A stretch of 64,000 bases of DNA from J027 sp965215855 (GTDB lineage: Bacteria; Chloroflexota; Anaerolineae; Aggregatilineales; J027). The translations under genes were made by a program, and so were the position numbers. The notes below the pieces were generated by a model. The model ran no database searches. It was given only the letters and a program-made list of their open reading frames with translations, and was not told the origin of the DNA. Where the stretch lies: the NCBI GenBank assembly GCA_965215855.1, contig CBDCER010000003.1:1550001-1614000 (forward strand), read 5' to 3'. This document shows, piece by piece, positions 53,926-63,310 of this stretch (within the stretch, counting starts at the first letter, position 1; every line of letters starts with the position of its first letter).

Positions 53926-55968
53926 ATGCAAAAACGCACATTTGTCTCAGCGATGCTTGGATTGGTATTGTTACTATCGCTAATTTTCGCCGCCACCCGC
54001 TTCACATTGGCACAAGACGACCCCGAATTCACGTATGCTGGCGAAACCGATGCTCCTGAATTTCCTGAAGGACTGGACTGGATCAATGTCAGCGACCCCC
54101 TAACTATCGACGACTTGGAGGGTAAAATCGTCCTGCTCGATTTTTGGACCTATGGCTGCATCAATTGTATGCATATCATCCCCGATATGCTCCAACTGGA
54201 GGAGGAATTTGGCGACCAATTGGTAATTATTGGCGTTCACTCGGCTAAGTTCGAGAATGAAGGTCAGACCGACAATATCCGCGAAATTGTACAACGCTAT
54301 GGCGTCATACATCCTGTGGTCAATGACGTTGATTTTGGTATCTGGCGGACTTATGGTGTCCGGGCCTGGCCGACGATGGTGCTGATTGATCCGTTGGGCA
54401 AAATCGTTGGTGGACGGGCGGGCGAAGGCATTTATGAGGTCTTCCAGCCAATCCTCGAAATTATGGTTGACGAGTTTGGTGCTGCTGGTTTGCTGGATAA
54501 TGAACCGCTGCCGCAACTCGCACCGGAAATCGAAGAAGCTAGCCCCACTGCACTCAGTTATCCTGGCAAAGTTCTAGCTGATTCGGCGACCAACCGTCTG
54601 ATTATAACCGACACGGCCCACCATCGCCTGATTGTTGCCACATTAGATGATTTCAGCAATGCTCAGATCATTGGCAGCGGCCAACCTGGTTTTACGGATG
54701 GGGCATTCGAGGAAGCGGCTTTTTATAATCCGCAGGGACTTGCTATCGACGGCGACACACTCTACCTGGCTGATACGGGTAACCACGCCATTCGCCAGAT
54801 TGATCTTGCCACCCGCACCGTCTCGACACTGGTCGGTATAGGCCAGCAAGCCACCAGCTATCCACCCGCCGGAGGCACGGCTCCCAATGTCCTGCTGTCA
54901 TCGCCCTGGGATTTAACCTTGCATGATGGCGTGCTGTATATTGCAATGGCTGGCCCACACCAGCTGTGGCGCGTTGATTTGGAAACAGGTGAAACAGTGG
55001 CTCATGCCGGTAGTGGCCTCGAAGACATTATCGACGGCCCGCTGGCTGCGGCGCAACTGGCCCAACCCAGCGGTATCGACACCGATGGCACACTGCTCTA
55101 TTTTGCCGATTCCGAAGTCAGCGCCATCCGCACTGCGTCGATTGACCCAGATGGCGACGTGGAGACCATTGTTGGCACCGGGTTATTCGATTTCGGCGAT
55201 GTGGACGGTGTTGGATTTGAGGTTCGTCTGCAACATGCACTCGGTGTGACCGTCGGCCCGGATGGCTTGCTCTACATAGCTGATACCTACAATAACAAGA
55301 TTAAAGTGATTAATCCCGCTACCCGAGAAAGCACCACGTTTGCTGGTGACGGCACACCGGGCCTTGTGGATGGGTCGCTGGAAGACGCACGCTTCTATGA
55401 ACCCGGCGGCATTGATTATGCCAATGGCAAGCTCTATGTGGCTGATACCAATAACCACGCCATTCGTATCATTGACCTGGAAACACGTACCGTCAGCACT
55501 GTCCAGTTGGCTGATGAAATAGCCCTCATCCCCACATCTGATACTGGAGATACTGATTTCGTCGATTACGGTGTTCCTTTGGTTGAATTGGAGGCCCAGA
55601 CTGTTGCGGCAGGTAAGGGGGCGTTGGTTTTCGATATTACGATGCCTGAAGGCTACAAACTCAATGACCAAGCACCATTCACCGTTATCAACTCGGATGA
55701 CGAGATTGTGTCGCTGACAACGGATTTTCAAGATTACCGTGAGGTGGAGCCAGCGTTACCCTTGCAATTGCCCGTCACGTTCATCGAAGGTAGTACCGTC
55801 TTTTCTACCGATCTGACAATTTACTGGTGCGAAGGCTCTAATCAAACACTATGTTTCGTGGAGCAGGTCACGATCCAAGTGGAAGTTGTGGTGAGTTCCG
55901 AAGCGGAAACCACCGATCTGATCTTGCCCTATGAACTCGTGCCACCTAATGCGGTTTCTGATTTTTAG
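53926..55968 (+). CDS. Exported thioredoxin-like/NHL-repeat protein (NHLRC2-like)
   Basis: The protein has 680 residues. Signal peptide (VSAMLGLVLLLSLIFAATRF) from the ATG at 53926, with AAGG upstream. Residues 45-195 are a thioredoxin/TlpA-like domain with FWTYGCINCMHIIPD (C78/C81, the CxxC). From about 205 to 555 are NHL/beta-propeller repeats (GLAIDGDTLYLADTGNHAIRQI, then LYIADTYNNKIKVI and LYVADTNNHAIRII), and residues 580-680 form a C-terminal beta domain, as in NHLRC2. It is probably a periplasmic or surface redox or scaffold protein. No partner gene is adjacent. Confidence 0.88.
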   Translation: MQKRTFVSAMLGLVLLLSLIFAATRFTLAQDDPEFTYAGETDAPEFPEGLDWINVSDPLTIDDLEGKIVLLDFWTYGCINCMHIIPDMLQLEEEFGDQLVIIGVHSAKFENEGQTDNIREIVQRYGVIHPVVNDVDFGIWRTYGVRAWPTMVLIDPLGKIVGGRAGEGIYEVFQPILEIMVDEFGAAGLLDNEPLPQLAPEIEEASPTALSYPGKVLADSATNRLIITDTAHHRLIVATLDDFSNAQIIGSGQPGFTDGAFEEAAFYNPQGLAIDGDTLYLADTGNHAIRQIDLATRTVSTLVGIGQQATSYPPAGGTAPNVLLSSPWDLTLHDGVLYIAMAGPHQLWRVDLETGETVAHAGSGLEDIIDGPLAAAQLAQPSGIDTDGTLLYFADSEVSAIRTASIDPDGDVETIVGTGLFDFGDVDGVGFEVRLQHALGVTVGPDGLLYIADTYNNKIKVINPATRESTTFAGDGTPGLVDGSLEDARFYEPGGIDYANGKLYVADTNNHAIRIIDLETRTVSTVQLADEIALIPTSDTGDTDFVDYGVPLVELEAQTVAAGKGALVFDITMPEGYKLNDQAPFTVINSDDEIVSLTTDFQDYREVEPALPLQLPVTFIEGSTVFSTDLTIYWCEGSNQTLCFVEQVTIQVEVVVSSEAETTDLILPYELVPPNAVSDF

Positions 55969-56051
55969 CCCTGGCTGTAGGAGTAGGTGAACTCTCTCCC
56001 ACTCTTTAAATATATTCATGAACTTCTAATGTGATGTTCTAATACATAACT

Positions 56052-56090
56052 GAACAAATGTGCTATAATTCCAATATTGCACATTTGTTC
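56052..56090 (+). promoter_or_regulatory. Palindromic operator overlapping the -10 of the VOC gene
   Basis: A perfect 12-bp inverted repeat, GAACAAATGTGC at 56052-56063 and its complement at 56079-56090, encloses 15 bases that begin with TATAAT (56064-56069). The -10 thus sits inside the dyad, as expected for a repressor operator. The -35 is poor. The VOC start lies 31 bases after the dyad. Confidence 0.6.
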
Positions 56091-56120
56091 GTAATTTATC
56101 TATACCAAAAGGGCAAAGTC

Positions 56121-56480
56121 ATGTCGAAACCAATTGTTCACGTAGAATTTCAGGTCAGCGATCCCCAAAAGTCAATGAAATGGTACAACGAAGTCTTCGG
56201 TTGGGACACCACCTACGACGAAAACATGAGCTATGGCATGTTTAGCACAGGTGAAGGGCAACTCGGTGGTGGATTTAATCCTCCTAACCCCCAAATGAGC
56301 ATGAAGGGCACAGTGGTCTATATCGGAACCGATGATATTCCAGGCACGCTTGCCAAGGCCGAAGCCGCTGGCGGCAAGACCATCGTTCCGGAAAGCGAAA
56401 TTCCCAACATGGGCTGGTTCGCGTTGATGTCCGATCCCGATGGTAATGTTGTCGGCGTGTTCAAGAGCGCCCAAGGCTGA
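56121..56480 (+). CDS. VOC (glyoxalase/bleomycin-resistance fold) protein
   Basis: The protein has 119 residues, a single VOC domain: HVEFQVSDPQKSMKWYNEVFGW at the start (shown in two halves by the beta-alpha-beta pattern), GGGFNPPNPQMSMKG in the middle and WFALMSDPDGNVVGVFKSA at the end. VOC proteins bind a divalent metal and act as isomerases, dioxygenases or binding proteins for small ligands; the metal ligands here are not clear. The ATG at 56121 has AAGGG upstream; the longer frame lacks a site. A palindromic operator and a terminator make it a single, regulated gene. Confidence 0.85.
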   Translation: MSKPIVHVEFQVSDPQKSMKWYNEVFGWDTTYDENMSYGMFSTGEGQLGGGFNPPNPQMSMKGTVVYIGTDDIPGTLAKAEAAGGKTIVPESEIPNMGWFALMSDPDGNVVGVFKSAQG

Positions 56481-56511
56481 AATCTCACTACCAGCATTCG
56501 TTGAAAATCCC

Positions 56512-56539
56512 ATCCCCGTGAAATAGCGGGGATTTTTTT
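56512..56539 (+). terminator. Intrinsic terminator of the VOC gene
   Basis: The stem ATCCCCG/CGGGGAT (56512-56518 with 56527-56533) is followed directly by seven T. Confidence 0.9.
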
Positions 56540-56619
56540 GTTTGTGAGTTGACGCCCCGCCAACCCTCCCTCTATAATGCAACGGCAAATCTTAGGAAAT
56601 CTATGCAAAGTTATCATAC

Positions 56620-58005
56620 ATGGAAATGCAGTCCATCACCTCTGCTGATGTTTCATCTGTTCCGACTCCTGTCTCGACCACAACCGAGGCGGCTGACGAT
56701 CTGCCGCTGTCCACGAACATCAAAATTGGCACATTTCACATCGGCTCGGCCCTGACCGATATTTTGGGTTCCGGCGTCTGGAACCGCATCATGATAACTG
56801 AACTGAACTATGCTGCCACTCCGGTTTCGCTGTTGCTGGCGCTCAACTATTTTCTATCACCGCTAGCGATTTGGGCCGGGCAGCGTTCTGATCATACCAA
56901 TTGGCGTGGTTATCGACGGTTACCCTGGGTGCTGGGTGGACGGGCGATGATGGCGTTGGGGTTCTTGCTGCTGGTGTTGAATACGATTCAACTGGCCGAA
57001 ACGGAGAGCAATATCTGGTGGGGGGGCATTGTGCTGTCCTTTGCACTGGTCAGTATCGGATATTCCTTCTCTGGCAGCACCTATACCACTCTGATCTATG
57101 ATCGTGCGCCGACTCATCAACGTGGGCGGGCAGTGGGTGTGGTCTGGACTATGTTGTTGATGGGCTTTGCATTCGCGGGTGTTCTTTTTTCCCGATTACT
57201 ACCGGAATATTCTACGGACGGCCTTCTGAAGCTATTCATCACCACTGTTGCCATCGCGTCTTGTCTTTGGTTCTTTTCCGTCTTTGGCGAAGAGCGTCCA
57301 CATGCTAACCGATCTACCGAAACCACTCAGCGTCCTTCATTTATGGACGATTTTCGTGCTGTTTGGTCAAAACCCCTTACACGCCTATTTTTTCTGTATA
57401 TTGGCCTCAGTTTTATGGGAGCCTTCGCACAAGAACAAGTCCTGGAGCCGTTTGGGGGGCAGATATTCGATCTTTCGACCGGCGAGACCAACCGCTTTGC
57501 CGCATTTTGGGGTACAACAGCCCTGCTCGGCTCGGTTTTTGGCCTCTACAGCCACCGCCGCCTCGATAATTTCACGTACCGCCGTATCAATCGCTATGGC
57601 ATGTATATGTTGATAACCACGTTTGTACTATTGACTATGATAGCCTTTGTGCAAAACGAAGCCCTCATCCGGCCTATCCTGCTCCTATTTGGCCTGGGAT
57701 TGGGTTTGTGGAATATTGGAACCTGGGGGCTGATGGTCTCGGTTAGTGCTGCGGAAAAAGCTGGCACTTACTTCGGCTTGTGGACGATGGCGAGTTTGTT
57801 ATTCCGAGGTGGTGGATCGGTTATCGGTGCGATTATCCGTGATCTCTCCGTTTTGTTGACAGATAACCTAACAGTAGCCTATGGTACAGTCTTCGCGCTG
57901 GAAGCCGTTATTTTATTGGCGGCGTTGATCCTCGTCAACCGCATCGATTTTGGCGTAGATTCTGAAACATCCCAGGTAATCATAGCGATGGGGAACGAAG
58001 CTTAA
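56620..58005 (+). CDS. PucC/BCD-family MFS transporter
   Basis: The protein has 461 residues with 12 predicted membrane segments. The region FHIGSALTDILGSGVWNRIM, then AIWAGQRSDHTNWRGYRRL, resembles the PucC/BCD group of the MFS, named after proteins that help assemble bacteriochlorophyll light-harvesting complexes; members also occur in non-phototrophs. A cytoplasmic N-terminus of about 30 residues is Ser/Thr/Pro-rich. No photosynthesis gene is within the window. It stands alone between a VOC gene with terminator and the converging ABC operon. The substrate is unknown. Confidence 0.75.
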   Translation: MEMQSITSADVSSVPTPVSTTTEAADDLPLSTNIKIGTFHIGSALTDILGSGVWNRIMITELNYAATPVSLLLALNYFLSPLAIWAGQRSDHTNWRGYRRLPWVLGGRAMMALGFLLLVLNTIQLAETESNIWWGGIVLSFALVSIGYSFSGSTYTTLIYDRAPTHQRGRAVGVVWTMLLMGFAFAGVLFSRLLPEYSTDGLLKLFITTVAIASCLWFFSVFGEERPHANRSTETTQRPSFMDDFRAVWSKPLTRLFFLYIGLSFMGAFAQEQVLEPFGGQIFDLSTGETNRFAAFWGTTALLGSVFGLYSHRRLDNFTYRRINRYGMYMLITTFVLLTMIAFVQNEALIRPILLLFGLGLGLWNIGTWGLMVSVSAAEKAGTYFGLWTMASLLFRGGGSVIGAIIRDLSVLLTDNLTVAYGTVFALEAVILLAALILVNRIDFGVDSETSQVIIAMGNEA

Positions 58006-58043
58006 GGACAGCCGGTTGACGACTGCCCTCGTGTTATCGTTCT

Positions 58044-58793
58044 TTAGAGAATTTGCGATAAGAATAGCTGGGTACGATCATGCTGAGGATCGGTGAAAAA
58101 GTGTTCCGGCGTCCCAATTTCCACAATGCGCCCAGCATCCATAAAAATCACACGGTCTGCTACTTCTTTGGCAAAACCCATTTCGTGCGTCACCACTAGC
58201 ATAGTCATACCACTGATCGCCAGCTCTTTCATTACATCCAGCACTTCTTTAATCATCTCTGGATCAAGGGCAGAAGTCGGCTCGTCGAACAGCATAATCT
58301 TGGGATCCATTGCCAGCGCCCGCCCAATCGCCACACGCTGCTGTTGCCCGCCGGATAGCTGTCCTGGATATTTGTATGCTTGCTCTGGAATACCAACACG
58401 CTCCAATAGCCGCATTGCCACCTCTTCAGCTTCGCGGCGTGGGCGACGACGGACATATCGCTGTGCCAGTGTGATGTTTTGCATCACAGTCAAGTGTGGG
58501 AACAAATTGAACTGTTGGAACACCATTCCCGTTTCACGCCGGATGGCGCTGACCATTTTCATGTCATTACCGAGCGTCATGCCATCAACCACAATATCGC
58601 CTTCCTGGTGTTCCTCCAGGCGGTTTATGCAGCGGATCAGCGTCGATTTACCGGAACCAGAAGGACCGATAATCACCACCACTTCTCGTTCACGCACTTT
58701 CATATTGATGTCTTTCAGTACATGGAATTCACCAAACCACTTGTTGACATCCTGGCACTCGATAATGTAATCGCCAAGTTTTTTCTCACTCAT
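58044..58793 (-). CDS. Polar amino acid ABC transporter ATPase (GlnQ/AapP-like)
   Basis: The protein has 249 residues: Walker A GPSGSGKSTLIRC, Q-loop VFQQFNLFPHLT, signature LSGGQQQRVAIGRAL, Walker B IMLFDEPTSALDP and H-loop VVTHEMGFAKEVADRV. It powers import of polar amino acids with the two permeases and the binding protein encoded upstream. It starts at ATG 58793 with GAGGGG upstream, 13 bases after the permease stop. It is the last gene of the operon. Confidence 0.95.
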   Translation of the reverse strand: MSEKKLGDYIIECQDVNKWFGEFHVLKDINMKVREREVVVIIGPSGSGKSTLIRCINRLEEHQEGDIVVDGMTLGNDMKMVSAIRRETGMVFQQFNLFPHLTVMQNITLAQRYVRRRPRREAEEVAMRLLERVGIPEQAYKYPGQLSGGQQQRVAIGRALAMDPKIMLFDEPTSALDPEMIKEVLDVMKELAISGMTMLVVTHEMGFAKEVADRVIFMDAGRIVEIGTPEHFFTDPQHDRTQLFLSQIL

Positions 58794-58806
58794 AAGAAAC
58801 CCCTCG

Positions 58807-60744
58807 CTAACGCCGCCGCGTGACGCCTGAACCCGTTTCTTCCAGGCGACGGCTCATGACTGACATCACATAGCTGATGATGAAGTAAATAATACCGATA
58901 AACAGGAATATCTCGCGCTTGTAGGGTGCGTAGACATCCGCGCCGATGGTTTCACGAGATGCTCGCAGTAATTCGTATAGGCGGATACTGACGATGGATA
59001 CCAAAGTCGTATCTTTGAAGATGCTGATGAACTGTCCCATAATGGCCGGAATCACAGCGCGGATTGCCTGTGGCAACACAATGAAGACGGAAGTGTGGAA
59101 TCCACTCAAGCCAACAGCTTTGGCTGCTTCATATTGACCCGTTGGCACAATTTGTAGCCCGCCACGCACAATCTCTGCTGTATAAGCCGCCGTGAAAATC
59201 GTCAACCCAACCAGCATCAGGATAAACTCTTTGTTACGTAGCTCGGTCCAGATGCCAGGCACAACCCATTGCGCCATAAAAAGGATGGTGATGAGCGGTA
59301 CACCGCGCACGACTTCGATGAAGCCGGTACTGACGTAGCTGATAACGCGCATTTCACTCCGACGCCCTAACGCCAACATCAGTGCAATCGGCAGCGATAC
59401 GGTTACAGAAATGAATGTCAGCACCACTGTCAACAGCAGGCCACCCCAATCCGTGGGCGATACTCCGTTGCTGCCTGTTAAAACAAACCACGACAGCGGG
59501 AAGGCTAGTATCCAGGCGATAACGACGATCCGTCGCGTCAATGTGACGACTCCCTGACCGCCCAACTGGCTCATCAGCTCGTAGCCCATGCCGCGCCCAG
59601 CCAGGAATAAGACCAGTACCATAACCAGCACCGCTATAATCGCTTTAAAGAATGGTGACAATTGCACAACGAAAAAGCTGCCAAGACCCCGACTTCCCTC
59701 AAATCGCATTTCCAGTTCTGATAGTGGAACACGACATTCGATGCTGCTGGGGCAATCATAATCGGGCAATGAGCCATACTTCTCCAGCCGATCCTCTGAA
59801 GCAGATAAACGCGGGCTGAAGGGCACAATGCCATCCAAACGAACCCATGCGGCTCCAGGGGCTTCGGGTAGACGGGGCAACATGATTCCGTCTACTGCAA
59901 ACAAGGTTGGGGTACTAGATGAGCTGGTCTCTAGGATATACCAATCGTCTTTTGGCAGATCCAGCTCTATGCGCTTATCTTCGCCAGGAGCTACGGTCAT
60001 ACTGTCGATCAGAATGCCGTCACTATCCAGGAGTCGTACTTCCACTGTCAGGTAATACAAGCTTAAATCTAGGTTACCCGCGGCAACGGGCGCTTTTACA
60101 TCATTGTTCCAGCGCGTGCGAGATGCAATGCTTTTGTTCGAGCGGTTATTCTCGATATAGCCGACATAAGGCGGTTCTTCACTTTGCACCAACTCATTGT
60201 CGGTGATGGGTTCCACCGATATTTCGATATGATGACCTTCATCGGCCACGAACATTAGGGGCGAATAACTACCCTCGTTTTGTGCCAACAGCCGCACTGG
60301 GGGAGATGACAATTGATTGGCAATGGCGGGGGTCAATAGTACCACTCCCACAATAAGCGCGGCGATGAAAAGAGATCGGCGTGACAATCGGCTATAGACG
60401 GCCATGGTGATACCTATCAGGGCAATGAAAATGGCCGCCACAATCTGTGGACGAAGCAGTTCATTGGGAGGATACCGCGATCCTACCATCAATTTGCCAA
60501 GATTATTGGTGACAATGTTCCACTGGGCATCGCGCAGTGCCCAAGATCCAAACATATACAAAAACCACAGCACGAACAAAATAGTCAATATTGTTTGGAC
60601 GGTGTCATACCATGTGTGGAACAGGTTGCGGCGTGCCCAGCCAATGGCCCCAACCGTCAATAGCGGTGGACGGCGCGACTCTGGCGGCTCCGGCGGAGCA
60701 ACATAGAACAATTCTGCACTGTGACCTTGCATTTCGTCGCTCAT
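58807..60744 (-). CDS. Polar amino acid ABC permease (AapM-like) with large extracytoplasmic insert
   Basis: The protein has 645 residues. The C-terminal half (about 385-640) is a typical HisM/GlnP-type permease with VTVSLPIALMLALGRR, EVVRGVPLITILFMAQW and the EAA loop EAAKAVGLSGFHTSVFIVLPQA. Residues 35-130 hold TMs as in AapM. Between them, about residues 145-350, lies a domain outside the membrane rich in Ser and acidic residues, including a CPSSIEC pair. Standard AapM is about 380 residues, so the insert adds about 250. Its start (AAGGGGG upstream) follows the AapQ-like stop by nine bases. Confidence 0.88.
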   Translation of the reverse strand: MSDEMQGHSAELFYVAPPEPPESRRPPLLTVGAIGWARRNLFHTWYDTVQTILTILFVLWFLYMFGSWALRDAQWNIVTNNLGKLMVGSRYPPNELLRPQIVAAIFIALIGITMAVYSRLSRRSLFIAALIVGVVLLTPAIANQLSSPPVRLLAQNEGSYSPLMFVADEGHHIEISVEPITDNELVQSEEPPYVGYIENNRSNKSIASRTRWNNDVKAPVAAGNLDLSLYYLTVEVRLLDSDGILIDSMTVAPGEDKRIELDLPKDDWYILETSSSSTPTLFAVDGIMLPRLPEAPGAAWVRLDGIVPFSPRLSASEDRLEKYGSLPDYDCPSSIECRVPLSELEMRFEGSRGLGSFFVVQLSPFFKAIIAVLVMVLVLFLAGRGMGYELMSQLGGQGVVTLTRRIVVIAWILAFPLSWFVLTGSNGVSPTDWGGLLLTVVLTFISVTVSLPIALMLALGRRSEMRVISYVSTGFIEVVRGVPLITILFMAQWVVPGIWTELRNKEFILMLVGLTIFTAAYTAEIVRGGLQIVPTGQYEAAKAVGLSGFHTSVFIVLPQAIRAVIPAIMGQFISIFKDTTLVSIVSIRLYELLRASRETIGADVYAPYKREIFLFIGIIYFIISYVMSVMSRRLEETGSGVTRRR

Positions 60745-60753
60745 TGTTCCCCC

Positions 60754-62109
60754 TTACCGTGATTTCAATCGCATCGAGCGATTAAACGAGTTCATCACCA
60801 ACGACAGTATCAGACTGAGAATCAGATACGTGAGCATCAGCAGTGCAAATAGCGCCACCGCCTGTCCTGACTTGTTGTTAATCGTTGTGGCGATGTAATA
60901 GACATCTGCGAAAGCAATCGCTACGGCCAGACTGGAGTTCTTTGATAGATTCAGATATTGATTAATCAACGGCGGAATAATCAGACGCAATGCTTGAGGT
61001 AACACCACCAGTCGCAATGTCTGGCCGTTGGTCAACCCTGATGCCCGTGCAGCCTCAATTTGCCCATGTGGCACAGCCTGAATACCCGCCCGCACAATGT
61101 CGGCGATAAAGGCGGCAGTATAGAGTACCAAGCCTAGCCACAACGCTACGTATTCGGGCGACATTTTGGAGCCAATTCCATCTTCAAAGCTGAGAATACG
61201 GGACTCACGAAGTTTAGGTGACTCCAACCGGAGCGGTGTCTCGCCCTGAATATGAGCCAACGCAACGCCGATGATGGCGAAGCCTAACACGCTCATGAGG
61301 AAATAGCGCATAGTATTGGCAGGAACGCCTGTTTGATCCTGTACACGCAATCGCCACCGCCACAACAATATCCCAACAACGATGCCATTTAGCAGCATGA
61401 TCGTGAGATAAGGGGTTGTTTCAGTGCCGCGCAAGGCCGGGTAAAATAACCCTTTGGTATTCAAATAAATGGGAACATCGCCAACCACAGGATCAGCCGA
61501 CACATCGGGCAGTGTTCCCAATACGACACCCTGATAGATAAAAAATAACAATACCAGTAGCGGTGTGTTGCGGAATATTTCCACGTATACTGTGGATGTC
61601 ATGCGTGTTAGCCAGTTATTCGCCAACAAGCCAATCCCTACCAGAATTCCCAAAATGGTTGCGGCCACTAACCCCAACACGACCACCCGGAGCGTATTAA
61701 TCAGCCCCACGTAAATTGCGCGGCCATTGCTGCCGGGTTGCAGCTTGCTCCAATTCTCAAAATCATCACCAATAATTGGAATGCTAGCCAGAAAACCAAG
61801 TTCACCTTGATAATCTGGACCTTCGCTGATGCCCTGGGTATAGCGATCATCAAGGAAATCGAAGTTGATTTCCAGATTTCTTGTGAGGTTCTGGATAACA
61901 ATGTAAAAAAAAGTAATAACCAGGGCCAAAAAAACAAGTTGAATAACATCCTGTCTCAAAAACCGGTTGCGATGCGGCAGCGCTCCCCCGCGTTGCTTGA
62001 TGCTTCGCTGGATCCATGAAAACGGATTACCGTGTCCTGGAGGCAGACTGCTTTCGTTCAGATCAGCCGTGCTGACATACACATCTGCGCCTTGAGATGC
62101 TGTATTCAT
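60754..62109 (-). CDS. Polar amino acid ABC permease (AapQ-like)
   Basis: The protein has 451 residues. The N-terminal 45 residues are cytoplasmic, then TM segments and a permease core with YVEIFRNTPLLVLLFFIYQG, FIADIVRAGIQAVPHGQIE and the EAA loop EAARASGLTNGQTLRLVVLPQA. It pairs with the AapM-like permease to form the channel. I chose the ATG at 62109 because AAAGGTG lies eight bases upstream; a GTG at 62118 would overlap that site. Length (about 450) is longer than E. coli HisQ but normal for AapQ. Confidence 0.9.
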   Translation of the reverse strand: MNTASQGADVYVSTADLNESSLPPGHGNPFSWIQRSIKQRGGALPHRNRFLRQDVIQLVFLALVITFFYIVIQNLTRNLEINFDFLDDRYTQGISEGPDYQGELGFLASIPIIGDDFENWSKLQPGSNGRAIYVGLINTLRVVVLGLVAATILGILVGIGLLANNWLTRMTSTVYVEIFRNTPLLVLLFFIYQGVVLGTLPDVSADPVVGDVPIYLNTKGLFYPALRGTETTPYLTIMLLNGIVVGILLWRWRLRVQDQTGVPANTMRYFLMSVLGFAIIGVALAHIQGETPLRLESPKLRESRILSFEDGIGSKMSPEYVALWLGLVLYTAAFIADIVRAGIQAVPHGQIEAARASGLTNGQTLRLVVLPQALRLIIPPLINQYLNLSKNSSLAVAIAFADVYYIATTINNKSGQAVALFALLMLTYLILSLILSLVMNSFNRSMRLKSR

Positions 62110-62152
62110 AAAATGCACCTTTGGCTATTCAATGATCGGGGTAATACTAAGG

Positions 62153-62182
62153 GCTTCCGCCCGATCAAAACTGGACGGAAGC
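62153..62182 (-). other. Intercistronic stem-loop after the binding-protein gene
   Basis: The stem GCTTCCGCCC/GGACGGAAGC (62153-62162 with 62173-62182, one G-U pair on the transcript) has no T-run. Stem-loops after binding-protein genes commonly stabilise the upstream mRNA and lower downstream permease expression. Confidence 0.65.
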
Positions 62183-62218
62183 GCCTCAGAAAGCAGACTA
62201 CAAAAGCAAACTACGGGC

Positions 62219-63310
62219 TTACTTCCATGGTTGGGCGTAAATCAGTCCACCATCATAGTATTGCGCGTTCAATGTGCCCGCACGGTCGATACCCAACGGC
62301 ACAATGTTGCGATCATAGATTTCGCCATAGTTGCCAACGGCACGGATGGCATTGGCCGCAAAGTCATTGGATAGACCCAGCTTGTTACCCAGATCCTCAG
62401 TTGCGCCTTCTTCATCCGGCAGACCCAGGAAACGGCGAACAGCAGCGTCGTCGCTTTCCATGAAATCGTCGATGTTCTCAGACGTAATACCCAGTTCTTC
62501 AGCATAGAAGGTCGCATAGACCACCCAACGCACGATGTCGCCCCATTGGGCATCACCCTGCAGATACATCGGGGCCAACGGTTCCTTCGAAATCGTCATG
62601 GGTAGAATGACATAGGCGCTGGGATCTTCGGTATCCAGACGCTGGGAGGCGAGCTGGCTCTTGTCGCTGGTCAGAATGTCGCAACGACCATCAACGAAAC
62701 CAACCAGGGTATCAGTCGTTTCTTCGAACACCACCAACTCGTAACTCAGATCATTGGTCTCGAACAGTTCGGTGATGTTCTGCTCGGTGGTTGTGCCAGT
62801 GGTCGAGCAAATCGAAGCACCATCAAGATCGGCAAGTTCTTCAATACCCAGATCAGCACGCACCATCAAGCCTTGACCATCGTAGAATGTCACCGGTGCG
62901 AAGTCGCCTTCAGGGTCGGTGTCGCGGGTCAGTGTCACAGTAGTGTTACGCATCAACACATCGACCTCACCGTTTTGCACAGCGGGGAAGCGGGCTTGAG
63001 CCGTCAACTTCACATATTCCAGATTATCTTCGGTAACTTCACCGAAAACAGCAGCGGTCAGCGCCTTGCAGAAATCCACATCGAAACCGGAAATTTCACC
63101 AGTCTCTGGATCCTCAAAGCCAAATCCACGCAATGAACCGTGAATACCACAGATCAAACGGCCACGCGCCAGAACCTCGGCCAGGCGGCCTGTTGGTTCC
63201 TGAGCCAAAACGGTTTCTGCTTCATTAATTGCAGTGTTCTGGGTATTTAATGAAGGGAGAAGAAACGAAAAAACGATAGCAAGGGCGAGTAAGATAGATA
63301 CTCTACGCAT
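62219..63310 (-). CDS. Polar amino acid ABC transporter substrate-binding protein (AapJ-like)
   Basis: The protein has 363 residues. A signal peptide (VSILLALAIVFSFLLPSL) follows ATG 63310, with TAGGAG eight bases upstream. The mature protein has RGRLICGIHGSLRGFGFED, SGFDVDFCKALTAAVFG, MRNTTVTLTRDTDPEGDF and the lobe-2 motif GRCDILTSDKSQLASQR, as in AapJ/BztA binding proteins, which capture general L-amino acids such as glutamate. It is the first gene of the operon and is probably the most strongly expressed. Confidence 0.93.
   Translation of the reverse strand: MRRVSILLALAIVFSFLLPSLNTQNTAINEAETVLAQEPTGRLAEVLARGRLICGIHGSLRGFGFEDPETGEISGFDVDFCKALTAAVFGEVTEDNLEYVKLTAQARFPAVQNGEVDVLMRNTTVTLTRDTDPEGDFAPVTFYDGQGLMVRADLGIEELADLDGASICSTTGTTTEQNITELFETNDLSYELVVFEETTDTLVGFVDGRCDILTSDKSQLASQRLDTEDPSAYVILPMTISKEPLAPMYLQGDAQWGDIVRWVVYATFYAEELGITSENIDDFMESDDAAVRRFLGLPDEEGATEDLGNKLGLSNDFAANAIRAVGNYGEIYDRNIVPLGIDRAGTLNAQYYDGGLIYAQPWK

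Noticed and set aside
58006..58043. Terminator between the converging PucC-like and ABC ATPase genes
   Set aside because: The short GGACAG/CTGCCC-like stem has a mismatch and no T-run; evidence is too weak.
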